64,000 bases of DNA, taken from assembly GCA_002189035.1 (NCBI GenBank), contig NEEC01000019.1, positions 620,001 to 684,000 on the forward strand, read 5' to 3'. The stretch is from Utricularia gibba (lineage: Eukaryota; Streptophyta; Magnoliopsida; Lamiales; Lentibulariaceae). Position numbers and translations under genes: made by a program. The stretch's first letter is position 1. Each line of letters begins with the position of its first letter. Under the pieces are notes generated by a model. That model saw nothing but the letters and a program-made list of their open reading frames with translations. It was not told the DNA's origin and did no database searches. Below are positions 24,238 through 38,191 of the stretch, piece after piece.

Positions 24238-27193
24238 ATGATTCCGTCCATGGCTTCGGTTTCGCAGTCCTCGGCGGCCGTCAGAGTTGACAAGGCGACC
24301 AGCGATTTCTTGATCGGACCTGATTGGGCGCTCAACATGGATATCTGCGATATGATCAATTCGAATAACATGTATGCTTTACCGTGATTTTTTTTTCATT
24401 TTTTTATGGTTCTTGGATTCGTTTTGCTTTTTGTTGGGTTTGTGGTTTCAGTTAGGGCTGTGTTTGCTTATTGCTCTTGTTGGTATGAGTTAGAAACCAT
24501 TTATCCCCGTTTCTGAGATTACAAATGGAGATTTGATTGCTGTTGCTGTGGAGGATTAAGGATTTTTTTTTTTCTGTTAGGTTGTTTCGTTTCAGCATCC
24601 TTCTGGTTTGAACATGTTGGCAAATTTTTCTTTTTTGGAAAAAAAAATAATTAAAACTGAGTTTTTTTAATAGAAAAATATAAAAATGTTATGTATTCAA
24701 AATTGGTACTATTTTTTGTGTATGCGTGTCTAGGCTAGCGAAGGATGTAGTTAAGGCAGTGAAGAAGCGGCTGCAGCACAAGAACCCCAGAGTGCAGTTA
24801 CTTGCTTTGACGGTGGGTGTGATTTCATTGACGTCTATTGTCCCATCGGTATGGAGATGTATATGAAATTATTGTGATGCTGCCTTATGATTGATATTTC
24901 AGCTTTTGGAGATGATGGTGAAGAATTGTGGTGATTATGTGCATTTTCAAATTGCAGAGCGGGATATATTACCGGAGATGGTCAAGATTGTGAGGAAAAA
25001 GGTATGATTATGATATGTTTTAAGGTGTCGGAGGCTTGTGCGTGGAGTGATGGGGGTAGTGGCTATGTGCGTTTACGTGGAGGTGATCTTTATTGAATGA
25101 GTGGTTTTCCTATGCAGGGCTATCAGACTGATTTTCAGGTAACGGATAAGATTTTGACCCTTATTGGTGCTTGGAGTGATGCACTTGGCGGGGGTTCTAA
25201 TGGAAAATATCCACAGTATCGTATGGCGTATGAAGAACTGAGGGTGATTCTTTTCATCATGGCATCTTTTATTTTGTGTTTAGATGAGTTCGTGCTGTGA
25301 TCCTTCATCTCACAAAACTGTCGATTTTGCCTTTAAGCTTTGAGATGCACACTTTTCTTGAAGAAGCGTGGTGTTCACTCTCATGTTAAATGCTCCGTGT
25401 GTTCTGTGGCAGCGTTCTGGTATACAATTTCCTCAGCGTTCAGCTGATTCTGCTCTGATTTTTACCCCGCCAGTTGTCCATCCAGCGCCAAGATACCCAC
25501 CACCAGGTCATGGAATGCCAAGCAGTTCCACTACAAGGCTTGATCAAGCCATGGCCGCAGAAGCAAATATAAGGTATCTTGACTTTTTGACATCTCATTC
25601 GTTATTTATGAAATCTTCTAATGTTTCTCAATCTTGCAGTTTGTTCACTATAACCACCATGCGTGAGGTTCATGACCTCTTGGCTGATATGCTGACAGCT
25701 GTTGATGCAAGAGATCGTTCAGTAAGTGAAATGTTCACCTAACGAATCTCTCCCTTTTCGTGATGTTGGTGAACACCTTTTTCATCATTCTTATTTTCTT
25801 GTAGTCCATCAAAGACGAAGTGATTGTGGATCTTGTTGAGCAATGCCGAGTCAACCAGAGGAAGTTGATGCAGTGTTTAGAGACGACTGGGTATGATCTC
25901 CTCAAGTCTCTTTGTTGTTGGTGTAAAACGGTTTTACATCAGTTCTACTATATGATGCAAACTGTTGTAGGGCAAATCGAGTTAATTCATTAGCTAAAAG
26001 TTATTGGCTGCTTCTTTTGCATTCCCCTGCTTCATTTCATTTTTCTGTGTAAATTGAACTCTGTGATTTCCTGAAAACCCGTAGGGATGAGGAGCTTCTT
26101 AGACAAGGTCTTGATTTAAATGATCACCTGCAAAATGTGCTTGCCAAACATGATGCCATTGCGTCGGGTGCTCCTCTGCCACTAGAAATGGCAACCAAAA
26201 CATCAAAACCATTGGAGAAGCATGATGCACCACCACCTGCCCAAGTCAATCCTCCTAGTGAGGCATCGGAAAATCCCAGCAATTCTCTATCCATTGTTCC
26301 TGTAGATGTGCATCACACAGATGATGAAGAGGAAGACGAGTTTGCAAAGCTTGCCCGAAGGTGAGTTAATGAATTACATTCCAGCATCCTGTCAATATTT
26401 ATAAGCAAGTGTAAACATGAAACACTTGAGACACTGGATCTTCCTGTGCAGACACTCAACGACCAGCGGTGGTGCGTTCACAGAGAAAAATGAGGCAACG
26501 CCCTCTGGCATTAGCAGTGCTCTGGTTCCAGTGTCTTCAGAGGCTGTGCAGTCCAAGGACCAAGATATCATGGGCCTTCTTAGCCTCACCTTGACAACAC
26601 CAGCAACCACATCCTCCAGTGACCAAACACCTCAGGCTCCTCCTCCTAGTAGTAGTACCCATGATAGCAACCATTTCCCTACCCCTGACATGAGATTTTC
26701 TTCCGAGGCAACCCCTGGGCACCCTGGTTTCGCCTTCAACAGCTATGTAGCTCCCTGGGCTCAGCCTCAGATACAAACCCCACCTCCTCCTCAGTTTTGG
26801 CAACCTTACACTCCCTTTCAGCCTCAAAACTTCTCAATACCTCAAGTGCCATCTCAACCTCAATTCCCAGTTCAAGTTGAACAAAAGCCACAGCATGAGT
26901 TCCAAACTTCTAGTCCAACATCGTACCCACCTCCGCCCTGGGCATATACCCCGAGTAATTATTCTAGCAGTCAAACTTCCGTGTCGGGCCAGCAAGCAAC
27001 GGGAGCAACACCCTCGTCTGCAGTCGGCCAGCTCAACTCCAGCCCCAGGTCGCAGAATGGACAGAAGCCCTTCATTCCTTCATACAAGCTGTTCGATGAT
27101 CTTGATGTGTTCAGCACCACCGGGGGACGGTTCAAGCCAACCACGAACAGCATACTAGGATCTAGCAACAACATGGTTGGGGGAAGGAAATGA
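24238..27193 (+). CDS. TOL: TOM1-like protein (TOL), ESCRT-0-type ubiquitin adaptor
   Basis: Nine exons: 24238-24371, 24734-24812, 24903-25001, 25127-25243, 25413-25573, 25640-25721, 25805-25890, 26085-26360, 26452-27193, giving 591 residues. The N-terminal VHS domain spans about residues 10-150 (KATSDFLIGPDWALNMDICD, KNPRVQLLALTLLEMMVKNC, ILPEMVKIVRKK, YPQYRMAYEELR). A GAT domain follows (REVHDLLADMLTAVDARDRS, VIVDLVEQCRVNQRKLMQ, EELLRQGLDLNDHLQNVLAKH). The C-terminal half is long, disordered and Pro/Gln/Ser-rich, as in TOL6/TOL9. In plants, which lack classical ESCRT-0, TOLs bind ubiquitinated membrane cargo and start its sorting to the vacuole. Exon 4 has two acceptors nine bases apart (25118 or 25127), both in frame; the second fits the family better. 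Confidence 0.92.
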
Positions 27194-27866
27194 TGACTGC
27201 TAGTGTGTGTTTTGCGTGTGTATATGGACACTGCACGTCCCCTAGCCCTGTAGTCAGTCGATTGTTACTGTACATCTCTCGTTGTGTCCTTCAGTCATTT
27301 TCTCAGGTTGCAGGTGTAATTAATATAAACCATCAACAATGTTTCTATGTGAGAATCGAGACATGAGTTGGCCGAGTTGGGTAAAAATCAGGCAACAGGG
27401 AAATAATGTGCTAAAACGGGCTACACTGGAACTGAAACATGCAGTACAATCTCTTGAGGCAGGCAATGTTACCAGAAATAAAATATATTGATCAAAACTA
27501 TGTTAACTGTACAAATTGGACACAGAGCAGGGAGCTGTAGAAAGCAAGAGAGAAGAAGGAAGAGGCAATAAGCATACCCAAAGAAAAAATGGACCAGGCA
27601 GATTTACACAACCTATCAACAATTCCAGTGAAGGCAGGCTTGACTAACAATATCATGTCTATTTATATTTATATACGCATATGATATATCACACACCTTC
27701 AGATGCAGCTTTTCCTTCAAGCACCGCAGCTCCTAGGAGTTTTCATGTTGGTTGAACCGGAGCAGGCCAATGCGGTTGCGAGCAGAACCTGTATGTGTGT
27801 GTGCGTGATTTCTTCTTCCTCCTTTTTTTTACTGAAGCTCCAGATGATCAGCCAGTAGCAAGCTCA
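27194..27866. other. convergent 3' region between TOL and RAPTOR
   Basis: The two genes converge here. It should contain both 3' UTRs; no further gene was recognised. Confidence 0.6.
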
Positions 27867-30800
27867 TCAGGGTGGTGAGATTTCATCAGCATATATCGAG
27901 ACGCATGCATCGGCAGCACCGGCAGCGAGCAGGAGTTGGTATGGATGAAAGGTGAGGCAGGTGACTGGTCCTATCTTCTGAGCCATGAAATTTGGATAAT
28001 ACCTGATCGTGCCTAATGGATCCCCTTCTAAATTGAAAATTTTGATAAGCTGCTTCGCTGAACCACTGGCAATGAGAGGTGCATGCCGATGGACAGCCAT
28101 GGCTGTGAGCGACCCCCTGAACGCATCAATTGTAAGGTATGTTTCCTTTTCCTTGGTACGCCTCATATCCAGGAACTGAATATTTCCGGCTTGTGAAGCA
28201 CTGACGATCTACAGTGAGAGAATTCCAACAGTAGGTCAACAATATTTACTAGGGGAAAGATGGGGAGTCGGGAGGAAGACAGTTCATCACCTTTGCTGGT
28301 TCCAGTCCAGGTTGGAAAGCAAGGTCCACAACACGTTGAGTGTGAGGTTTGGTTGAGCACACAACTCTAAGGCAGAGGAAAACATATACATTATGCTTGA
28401 TGAAGGGGACGGCCATTAAAAATATATGCCCTTACTTTTCTGGAGTGCGTATATCAAACATTTTGACATAGCCATCTACAAAACCGGCAGCAAATTGGCC
28501 TCCATGAACTTGAGAAGCAGCCTACGACGCAGCACAGACAATCAAATTGGATACTAGGGTACAACTGTCAGCCAATCATCTCAGTAGGCGAATATGAATA
28601 TAACAGTATAGCTGGGTAAGCAGCAACCACTGGAACATTCTCACGCAGGACCCAGCTCATACACAATGAGAGTTATTTAAATTCACTAATCACTTTTGCA
28701 CTCATTCCAAAACCAAATCTAGCTACACAAGAGAAGAAACATACTAGTGGGAAAACCCAAGAAACCTGATGCAAGAAACTTACCAGTCCGGAGATAGTAG
28801 AACCTGACCCCAAGGGTATGCTGGTGGCAAGTTGCTCTTTGTCAAGATCCCAAGCCATTATTGACGATATTTCACTAGACGTGAACTGGTAAACAAAGAA
28901 AGGACGAGAAGGATTAAAAGAATCCAAATAAGAGAGTAAATGAAGGAAACCCAAAGTGTAAATAATATGAATTTGAGGGCAAAACAGAAAACATAAAAGG
29001 AAATATATATGCACTATCCTATGAATTTGAAAATTAATGCATTCCAGAGGATAAGGGTTGCGAAAATAAAAAAAATAAAAAAAGTAAATGACGGGCAACA
29101 TATATATGCATTCAGATGCGAATTTCAACATCTGAAGGAATACAGACAATCCAAATATGAAAATGTAAAAACACAAAAAGGAAAATTTGGGTATGAATCT
29201 GAGGGCGTACAAGATATCCAGACTGCTGCTGCCAATCCACCACAGCATTCATACAGCGCCCCCAGGTCTGAGACCCTGAGTTGAAGCAAATGCAGTCACC
29301 AATTTCTGTTGCTCTGTCAAAGTGTAATCTTTCCAAATCCGAATACTCCCATCATCTGCAGTCAGATAAAAAGAATGTAGGTTAGTTATCCACTAGATGG
29401 ATTGTTAAATCCTTTCAAACTTGAGTCCAGATATTTACTTGAAGCAACAAGAAGCAAATTTTCATCGAGTTCATTGACAAGGCATAACTTGGAAATCCCC
29501 TTCTCAGGGTAATCATGGTTATTGAAGCTGTTGAGCAATACCGCCTCTTCATAATTCCAAACCCTAAAAAATTATCAAAAAATACTTAGAATATGATACA
29601 GCTACATAAAAGTTAGTGGGCATCGAAGTTCGCTCAGATTTTCCTACCTGATCCTTTCATTTTCATCTGATGCAATCACAATGGGTGAAAAAGGTTGGAG
29701 CAAAGCTGTCCTTGAGCCAGTTTCAAACTTCGTATCCCAACCAGCAATTTGATTATGTAGTTTACTCACAGCTGCTAACAGAATACACGATTAAAAAGAG
29801 GTCCTAGTGCGGAAAACAGTCACAAGAAACACTTACATGAGTGTTGGCATTTAACTATATGCTCTAGGGCTTGTTTCTCCCTTTCTTCCCGTCTAAAATT
29901 TACATCTTCATTATCATCAACAGAAGTAAGAAGCGGCTTTGAAAAGTGACCGCAGCTCCAATTATAAATCATTGACTGTGGGAGCAAACTACGTTCCAAA
30001 GCAGCAGAAGTTGAAGGGGAACCTAAAAGTGGATCAGCTAGTCCAGAGTCTGGGGAATTCAGGAGATGTGGCCGAAATTCTAAGGAGGAGCAAACTCTTC
30101 GGATTCCAGTTATGTAGCTTGGTCTGGGAGGGCTCACAGGAGGGGTTCTGAAAGTCAATGGCATATGACCCCTACACATCACAAGTTAACAAATAACTAG
30201 TTAAACACAATTCCACCAATAAGAAAAATGAGTAAGAGGTAAGAGAATCTAAATGAATCCATCACAACATGTGCAGTTGAAGAGAGAGAATATGTTACCG
30301 CTTAATTCAAACCAAGATGATGACCGAACTAATCCGGCAAGACTGGCACTAGATGCTACAGCTGATTCACTAGGACGAGCATTTCCACCAATGAACTTAA
30401 CTGGCTTTGTAACTACTTGCTCAATCCCAATGATGGCCAGTACTTTTCGTCCAAGATTTGCAACACGTGGAGACGGGTCCTTGGCAAGACTGCACATAGC
30501 TATTACACTTTGTGAATATAAGGCATTCTCAAGTGGCTTTGGCCTGCCATGATTGAGAACACCATTGCTAGCACAATCATTCACAGCTCCAGAGTCCGAA
30601 TGCAGAGAAGAGTCATCAGAAAGCGGTGACCCATGAATCATTCCAGCAGTGCCAACAGGGCTGCTGGTGGAAACTCTCCCATCACGACTAACCGCTGGGG
30701 TCTCGTTACCAACTTGTAACATTGGGGCAATGGATTGAACTGCACTTCCTGGTGGCATATAGTGTGGAGTTGCATAGCCAGAACCTGAACCAAAAGTTGC

Positions 30801-33800
30801 CAAAGCTGGAATTGACGTAAAAACAGAAGTAGGTTGAGATTTCTTCCCATATGCAGCAGAGGCAACTGATTTCAAGTGCTTTTTATGACCAAAAGCAAAC
30901 CGAGATAGCGCTGCACAGAAAAGTTTGATTCAAAACAGATTATTTAAGACAAAAGAATGCAAAAATAATGAAAAACCCAAATAATTAGCTGAGATATCTT
31001 TACAAACGACTGCACACTGCACATGACAGTTAAATCTCATACCCACGGCAACTTCAGCTCGCACCAATGGGCTCCCATCAGAGACCATATTTAGAAGATT
31101 CTTAATGATAATTCCTTCGGCTCTAGTTTTTTCATCATCATCACCTTCTTCATCTCCATGCACTTCTCTCAATGTGTCAAACCCAACATCAAGCAAGGTT
31201 CCAAGGGCAAACACCGAACCAGCACGAACCTTCAGAAACATTCACTTCAGTTTCCATACAAAAAAATCATGTTCAGATGTACTGTAATTTCATTGGGTGA
31301 TATTAGAAGCAAGCCAACACGTGATATACTGTAATGGAAAAAAATAGCATAAAGTCTGCATGAGACAAACCTCAGGCTGAGGCTCGGAAAGTAAGGGTGC
31401 AAGAATAGCAGGCGCATCAGCATGAAAAGCTATCATTTGCGCCTCAAAGAAGTCCTCCCACAGCTTTCCGACACACAGACATATCCACTGAAGAAACAGA
31501 GGCTCTGTTTGTGCATCATTAGGAGATGAACCCTGAAGATGCCTCATGCAGACATCAATAAGACCTGCTTCAATGCAGGCTTCTTGACCACGCCTGTGAC
31601 TGTCCACAATGACAGCCAAGACAAAAGCAGCCATTGCACGCTGCTCTGGGTAGGCTTCAACATTGTCCAGGAACCTGATGAAATATGTGTGTCCGCCATC
31701 CTTCACAAGATCAACCTGACAGGACTACAGAAGTATAGAGTTCACTACTCTGAAAATACCTCCAATTTACAGAACAAGAGGAACATATCAAATTAAAGCA
31801 GGAAGCATCAGACTAAACCAGGCTAAAATAAATATTTGAGTACGGAAAAAGCAGAGTACCGGATCATATATATCAATGCATTCAACCTCAAACAAGGAAA
31901 TAATGAGTATTCATACTACCTTATCTAAAGCCAGAATTTTTGTCCATATGAATACAAGAATTTGGCGAAGTTCAGGGGTAGTTGTCTGAAGAAGCTTCAA
32001 AACATAAGGGAATATTCCAACGGACAATGCCTGCAAATGGGAGTGACCAGTGAGTTGAACCGAAAAAAGAGATGTAGGTTCAGTCAAAAGTAAATCAATA
32101 AACGGTACCAAATCCACGGCCCAAGGTCCCATGTCTAGGAATCTGCCAAGTAGCACCAAAGCACGAAACCTATGGCATTGGCTAAGTAAAACCTATTATG
32201 TAAAAAAAAAATTGAATTGAGCAGTCTAGAATTCCAGTGCATAATACTAAATGTAATTTCAATACCTCAAGGTCCATATCTGACAAGTATTAGGATGTTG
32301 TAATTACCTGAAGAACAATTGGCAACTGCTCTGGTGGCTTTTTATGTTCTGATCCATGATCAAGCCACACCTCAAACGCCGTTAACTGTTCTGTAAAAAA
32401 TAGGCTTGGCTGCAAAACAAAATGAATGGGATGTATTAACTCAGGAGGCTGAAAGGCTTGTGTTTTTTGCATACAGTTGTCCATCCAATGAACAGAACAG
32501 TTTAATATGGAAACCTAGATAGACAAACAATAAACATGAAAGACCTGGAACTCATTATTTGGGTCCTCGACCAACTTGGGAAGCTGAGAAAGGCATATCT
32601 CAGCAGCCATATCCCATGCATCCCTAAAACAAATATAGAACTAAATATCATGGATGAGCATAAAAAAAAAAAAAGCATTGAGTTCTTGGGATATTAACCC
32701 ACCACATGTGGTGCTGGTGCGTTGGTGGCAACTTAGGATATGAAATTGGTGAACAATTAGCAGACCGCATAATCCTTTCAGCAAGCAAAAAGTTTCGAAA
32801 GAGGCTGGCAACCAAAAGGTCTTGCCTGAACAACCTCTGGAATAAGTCTGTAAATTTGAGATAGAAGCTTAGATAACCAGCAAATGATTCCTAACACAAG
32901 CCATCAGAAAAATTGGGCAAAAGCAATAATTCATTTGCTTTTTAATTACCATGCGGGAGCACATTCCAAGCAATGGTATCGGTAACAGCTGTGAATATCC
33001 AATTCAACTCCCCAAGAAGACTTTTACGGTCAGTTTGGCGTCCCGGAATTCTATCAATAAGACTATAATCAAAGGACTCGTGCAGCAGTGAGCGGGTGCA
33101 GAACCTATGGCAAAGCATTTAAACAAAATTTTTTAGTTTAGTAGCTAACAGAAGCATATGGATCCTTCACGGATTACAATCACGAACAACTCAGATAATT
33201 ATTGGAGAACAATCAATTTATTTATCACAAATGGAAACAGGATTACCATCGCAATGCCATTTTTATCGGCGTTGTGAGGCAGGACGTGAAGACATCAGCA
33301 GGGTACTCAGCACTCTGAGGTAGAGTTTCATGAGCTTCACAAGCTGCAAGTAAAATGTGGTCCTGCATAGACGGCGTAGCACTTGATGCAGAAACCTCCT
33401 GCAGCTGGCATAAACCAAGTTTTTTTTTTCATGACGCCACACTTCAAATGTATTTCAACTATCTTGAATCAGTACCTCAGTAAAGGCTTTAACAATCAAC
33501 CCAGCAGCAGAACAATCGAAAACATAGATTGATGGAGTTTTCAGCCATGAATCGAGATCACTGACTGGCAACGGAATATATTGTGTGTAACTCTACATGG
33601 AAAGGTATATTAGATAAGTTAACTGGCTCAGAAGGGAAAAAAGTTAGAAGACGCATGTGCACTGCACTGAAAAGATTTTGATGGGGGGTATACCCTGTTG
33701 AATACCCAAATTTCACCATTAAGGGTTGGCTTAGGAACACCATGCCCATTATAGTGAAATAGGACTCTTTCAGATTTGGCAGATTTTCGGCACGATGCAC

Positions 33801-34962
33801 ATAATTTCTTGACTTCTTCCACAGTTGGATCTAATGAGTACTTGTAACGCGCCTACACAAGTCCCAGAGAGTTTAAGTTGGTTTGTGCTTTAAATAAAAA
33901 CTGAGTCAGGAATTCTACATCCTTCATGTTGCTCTTCCGAGTCAAGACAACCCTATGTTACTAATAAAGGTCTATAGCTGATGAGAATAAATTTAATGAT
34001 GCCACAGGTTGCTACCTTCCTTCAGGTTGTTCTTTCCATTCAAGGTAGGTTACATAAATGTATAAGAAATATATTGATACCTTGGGTTGCCACCTCTCGT
34101 ACTGTTGACTCAGGGTTCTTCCCACCGTTTCAAGAGCTTTTTGGGGTGCCATGGAGAATGGGTCTGTAGCAATTATAATGAAAAAAAGGTTTACAGATAA
34201 CGAATAAATTTTAGGTGTCAGAACAAAGTTATCACGCACTCATCATGAAAGCACAAAAATCTATTAAGAGAACGAAATAATCTTACCAATCCAACACTCC
34301 ATCCTGGCACACGGAGATATCTTTATTACATCAGGTGGATCAACACCGATGTTTAAACATAACACAAGGGCCACACATCCTGTCTTCATCTGCCAGAAAA
34401 GACAGCACAGCATACTCAATCACATAATATCTAGTAGATGGACAAATATAACTACCAAATCAGGGATACAGAACAACAAGCTGGTTTAATAACAAATGGA
34501 GGGGGAGGGGGAGGCACGGGTGCGTTGAAACCAAGAAAACTAACATATAACACGTTTCTTTAGATTATGATTGAAACCAGGCAGAAAACAGGATCTTCTG
34601 TGTAATTTGAACAGCCAGGCAGCATTTTTTGAACTTACTCTATCACGAGGACGCCATTTTGAGACTATCCCCGTGTCTGACGGTCCAGATGGAGCACATT
34701 CCTCGAACCCATTATGCCGAAGCTCACACAACACAACCGTCTGCGGCAAATATGCAATACTCGTGGTAGTAGTCATTTCTGCGTAGCTACTACTAGCAGT
34801 ATCAGATAGATCCCGATAACTAGCACTATTCACATTGTAAACACTCCTGGCTCCATCTTCCTCCCCTACATTCCCATTCGCTGAAAACTCCTGTAAATGA
34901 TTGGTAACCACAACCGTAGACTGCGAAAACCTTGACGCCGCCATTAAATCCCCCAATGCCAT
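27867..34962 (-). CDS. RAPTOR1: RAPTOR, regulatory-associated protein of TOR
   Basis: A long gene with more than twenty exons on the minus strand. It starts [15 protein letters not shown] at 34962 (first exon 34962-34639) and ends [11 protein letters not shown], stop at 27867. A further in-frame ATG at 35025 is less likely from family comparison. Domains in order: the caspase-like RNC domain ([50 protein letters not shown]), HEAT-type repeats ([67 protein letters not shown]), and C-terminal WD40 repeats ([44 protein letters not shown]). RAPTOR is the scaffold that presents substrates to TOR kinase in TORC1, linking nutrients to growth. One apparent base is missing in a C run at 29259-29263 (a G run in the coding strand), which breaks the frame before [13 protein letters not shown]. 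In an essential gene this suggests a sequence error. Confidence 0.95.
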
Positions 34963-35025
34963 ACACAGAACAACCTTCCAATAAAGTTTCAGCCTTGCCC
35001 TAGCCGAAACGATCTCGGAAAGCAA

Positions 35026-37660
35026 CTCATTATAAGAACCCTAATTACAATTAATCTAAAAACCCAACGGCCCTACATAACCATCACTTCATTCTCCAGA
35101 GAAGACAGCAAAACTCCCAGCAGAACGCGCTGAAACTTACAGGTATATGAATTAATCAATAAAATCGGTGACAGTGCAGCCCAAATACACTGGCAGAGTC
35201 GACGAATGAAGATTCCAGGTCCGCCCCGGCGACAGCTGAAACCGCGGCTGCTTCAGTTGCTGGGAAGCCGATGGTGCCCCTGATACACCCTATACTTACG
35301 TGTAAAAAGTCTATGTGCATACAGGCTCCGAGCAAGAAGGGAGGCAGAGCCGATAGAGCGAGAGATGAAAGAGGATGCTGGTAAAAGCGTCACTCTGGTG
35401 GGATTAACCTTTTATATTCACTCCTTTATTACTCACGACTATATAATATTTCACCTCCACAAAGTATTCTTCTTTACCCTAACCCTAATTTCGCATTCTT
35501 TTTAACCTACACCCAAATTATTTAACTCTTTCAAAATTACTTTGCAACAAAAGTTTTTATTAAAATGAAAGCTAATGTTAGGTCATTTTCTAATTTTTTT
35601 ATCTTTGAAATATAAATATTTTATAATAAAACTACTTGTAAAACAAAATAGGACAATGCTCGTTTGCCAAACCAGTCACCATTTGATTGGAATCCCTATA
35701 ATGCTAAGTAATTGGTTGATGACATTAAATGGATTTAAAAGTAGTATTATAAATTATAAATTAATAGATTTAAATAAGTGAGATTCTATACATTTTTTAA
35801 CTTCATATATCGTAGTTTATTTATTACAATCACTAAATTAGATTTCTAATCTTGGTAATTAAATACTATCTAAAAAATTAATCTTTCAACATAATATTTA
35901 GTTAAATCAGGCAAATTAAACTCATTTTATTTCATTTGCATCCATGAAATAGTGACCAAGTAAAAGTAATTATGAAAGGATGGGGTCCTTTTATCCCCTC
36001 TTTATAAATTCAATGTTATCGTTGAAATCTATTGATTATAGGTCTAGATTTGGTTTTCATATCAAATGTAACGATTTACTATTTACTTAGATGATATTAT
36101 TCATTTTAATCATTTAAATCTTATGATTTTACGTTCTTATCTTTTGAATAAAAGAATACATGCAAGATTAGAGAATAAAAACCCCAAGCGGGCAACAATT
36201 CCATTGAAATTCTATGTTTTGTATAAGTATGTGGTAGAACTTGTCATATTTATTGCATAGCACAGGAGGGGGGGGGGGTGGGTTTTGTGAGTAAGTGCAT
36301 TAGATGCTTTATTATGATTATCTTTCCCTAAGTAAGCACAATAATTGTGTGGGGGGCGCATTTATGAGAAATTCTATTTCTACCCCTCCACAAAAGCATA
36401 TTACATAATTCAAACATAAACGAATATAGAATGGCTGAAAAGACGGTTGAGCCCAGGAGAGCCACATGAACTCCCCACGTTTAATTAGGGTTTTGAATTT
36501 CCTACAAATAATTAAAAAAAGAAAGCAGAGGCGGGCGGGCAGGCGGTTGTAATAATTAATTTGTAAAAGTTAATTGTGGGCTGGTCTGATTGCGGGCTCC
36601 CGAAGGGGAAGCCCAGAAACGCATGAGCTGCTGCTCTTGTCTGCGCCCCTGCTGTCATTCGTACGGACCATTAGACTTTACAGCTGGGTGTGTGTGTTGG
36701 TACAAACGCTTTATTGACGGGCCCGTCATTTATTTATTATATTTAACTTCGATTACTTTGTTTAATCAAAAAATACTTGTGTGGGCTGGGATGGGCCGGA
36801 CCCAACGATTATGGGCCTGGGGTCATTTTAGGAAGAAAAGTGATTAGCTGGGTTGTCAGTGGGGTGGCCCACCAAGTGCACCGCGCGCGTTTACATGTAT
36901 TTATGACGAGAGCAACACCACAAGCGCGCACAATTGACGTAAAACCACAACTCCCTCAATCTATTTATTGCCCTTCTGCAACTATTTTTTTTAAATATAT
37001 ATTTTTAAAATATTACATACGTTAAAATTTGGAGATTAAATATGTCTAATGTGTCAAAATTTATAGACTAAATATGCTCATAGTGACTACTTCGATCATT
37101 TTCATTAAGAATTAGGAATCAATAGTTCCAATTTTTAAGAACTTTAGGGATTCATACTGTCCACTTCCCGAATTGGAACATGTTGATGCAATACGCCTCC
37201 AAATATTTTAAAAATAAATTTATTATTAAATATGAAAAATTTATATTAAAAAGATTAAAAGTTTAAAAATATTTCTTGTTATAATAAGATTAAAAGTATA
37301 TCTTAATATACATTTGGTTGAAGGGATTAATAAGATTTAATATCAAAATTACAAATTATGATGTATTAACTTTCCAAGTTTATATAAATTTAAATAACTT
37401 AAGCCTTTTTATATTAATGATGTGGACCAAACATATGCTTAATGCTTCTCTATTTTGGTAACCAGACAATAATTTAATATACTTTTTAGACATTGATGGA
37501 TGTTCAATTATGAGAAAATGGATGAATTTTGAATATTTAATCCAATATGAATTGTTTAATTGGGTTTTATTTGCATATGAAATCATTGGCATCATACTTG
37601 TGATATACAGACATTCAGACTGGATGAAGAAGGAACAGAGCATGGAGATTGGAGAGTGAG
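35026..37660. other. RAPTOR upstream region and intergenic DNA
   Basis: 35026-35400 should hold the RAPTOR leader and promoter. Two adjoining telobox-like units (CCCTAACCCTAA within 35475-35488) lie just upstream, an element common in promoters of plant growth and ribosome genes. Further on there is an 11-base G run at 36268-36278 and AT-rich DNA. Open frames near 36590-37025 show no family features. Confidence 0.45.
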
Positions 37661-38191
37661 TTATTCAAGACAAAGGTAACGGCATCGCATGTACGTCATC
37701 GCTGTTACTGTGACCCTTATCACCTCCCCCATCTCAGTCGCGGCCCCACCACCGCCCTCCTCCCCAGCGACACACATTCTCCAGGACACCCAGTTCCTCG
37801 GTCGCCGCCGCGGGGCGTCGGTGAACATGGAGCGCGACGCGGGCAGTTCATCTTTTCTGGAGCTGAGTCTCCTCTGGAGGGCGCGGAGCAGGGGATTAGA
37901 GCTCGAGGCCTTCTGGTTGTTTCTCAGTTTGGACGCCGCGGAGCAGTAGGAGGAGGGCGGGGGCGAGAGCGGGCGGACGTGGGAATCTGCGGCGGAGACG
38001 GAGGGGTGCTTGGGAGTTCCGGGACATGTCTCCCATCCGAAAGGGACGCCGGAGGGGACAGATCTCTGGCATTGGAATCGGAAGGAAGGAGCGGTTTCCT
38101 TGGAAAGGAGACGGCGGACGAATCTGTAGTCCTCGTGGTTGATTCTGAAGGACTTTTCATGGAACTCGCCGGGCATCTTCTTCATCTTCAT
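37661..38191 (-). CDS. DUF688-like small basic plant protein
   Basis: A single exon encodes 176 residues. The N-terminus has a conserved KSFRINHEDYRFVRRLLSKE segment, followed by a VPFGWETCPGTPKHP motif. This [VT]PF.WE..PG.P motif is the hallmark of a plant-only group often labelled DUF688. The sequence continues with a Pro/Ser-rich segment (PLSPPPSSY) and a basic stretch (RALQRRLSSRKDE). Its function is unknown. Several ATG codons lie close together at the start; 38191 is the first. It is much richer in G+C than the surrounding DNA, which supports real coding. A second frame on the opposite strand (37649-38371) is a shadow of this gene. Confidence 0.75.
   Translation of the reverse strand: MKMKKMPGEFHEKSFRINHEDYRFVRRLLSKETAPSFRFQCQRSVPSGVPFGWETCPGTPKHPSVSAADSHVRPLSPPPSSYCSAASKLRNNQKASSSNPLLRALQRRLSSRKDELPASRSMFTDAPRRRPRNWVSWRMCVAGEEGGGGAATEMGEVIRVTVTAMTYMRCRYLCLE

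Noticed and set aside
36590-37025. overlapping open frames in GC-rich DNA
   Set aside because: Two frames overlap, neither has motifs, and there is no promoter or splice support.
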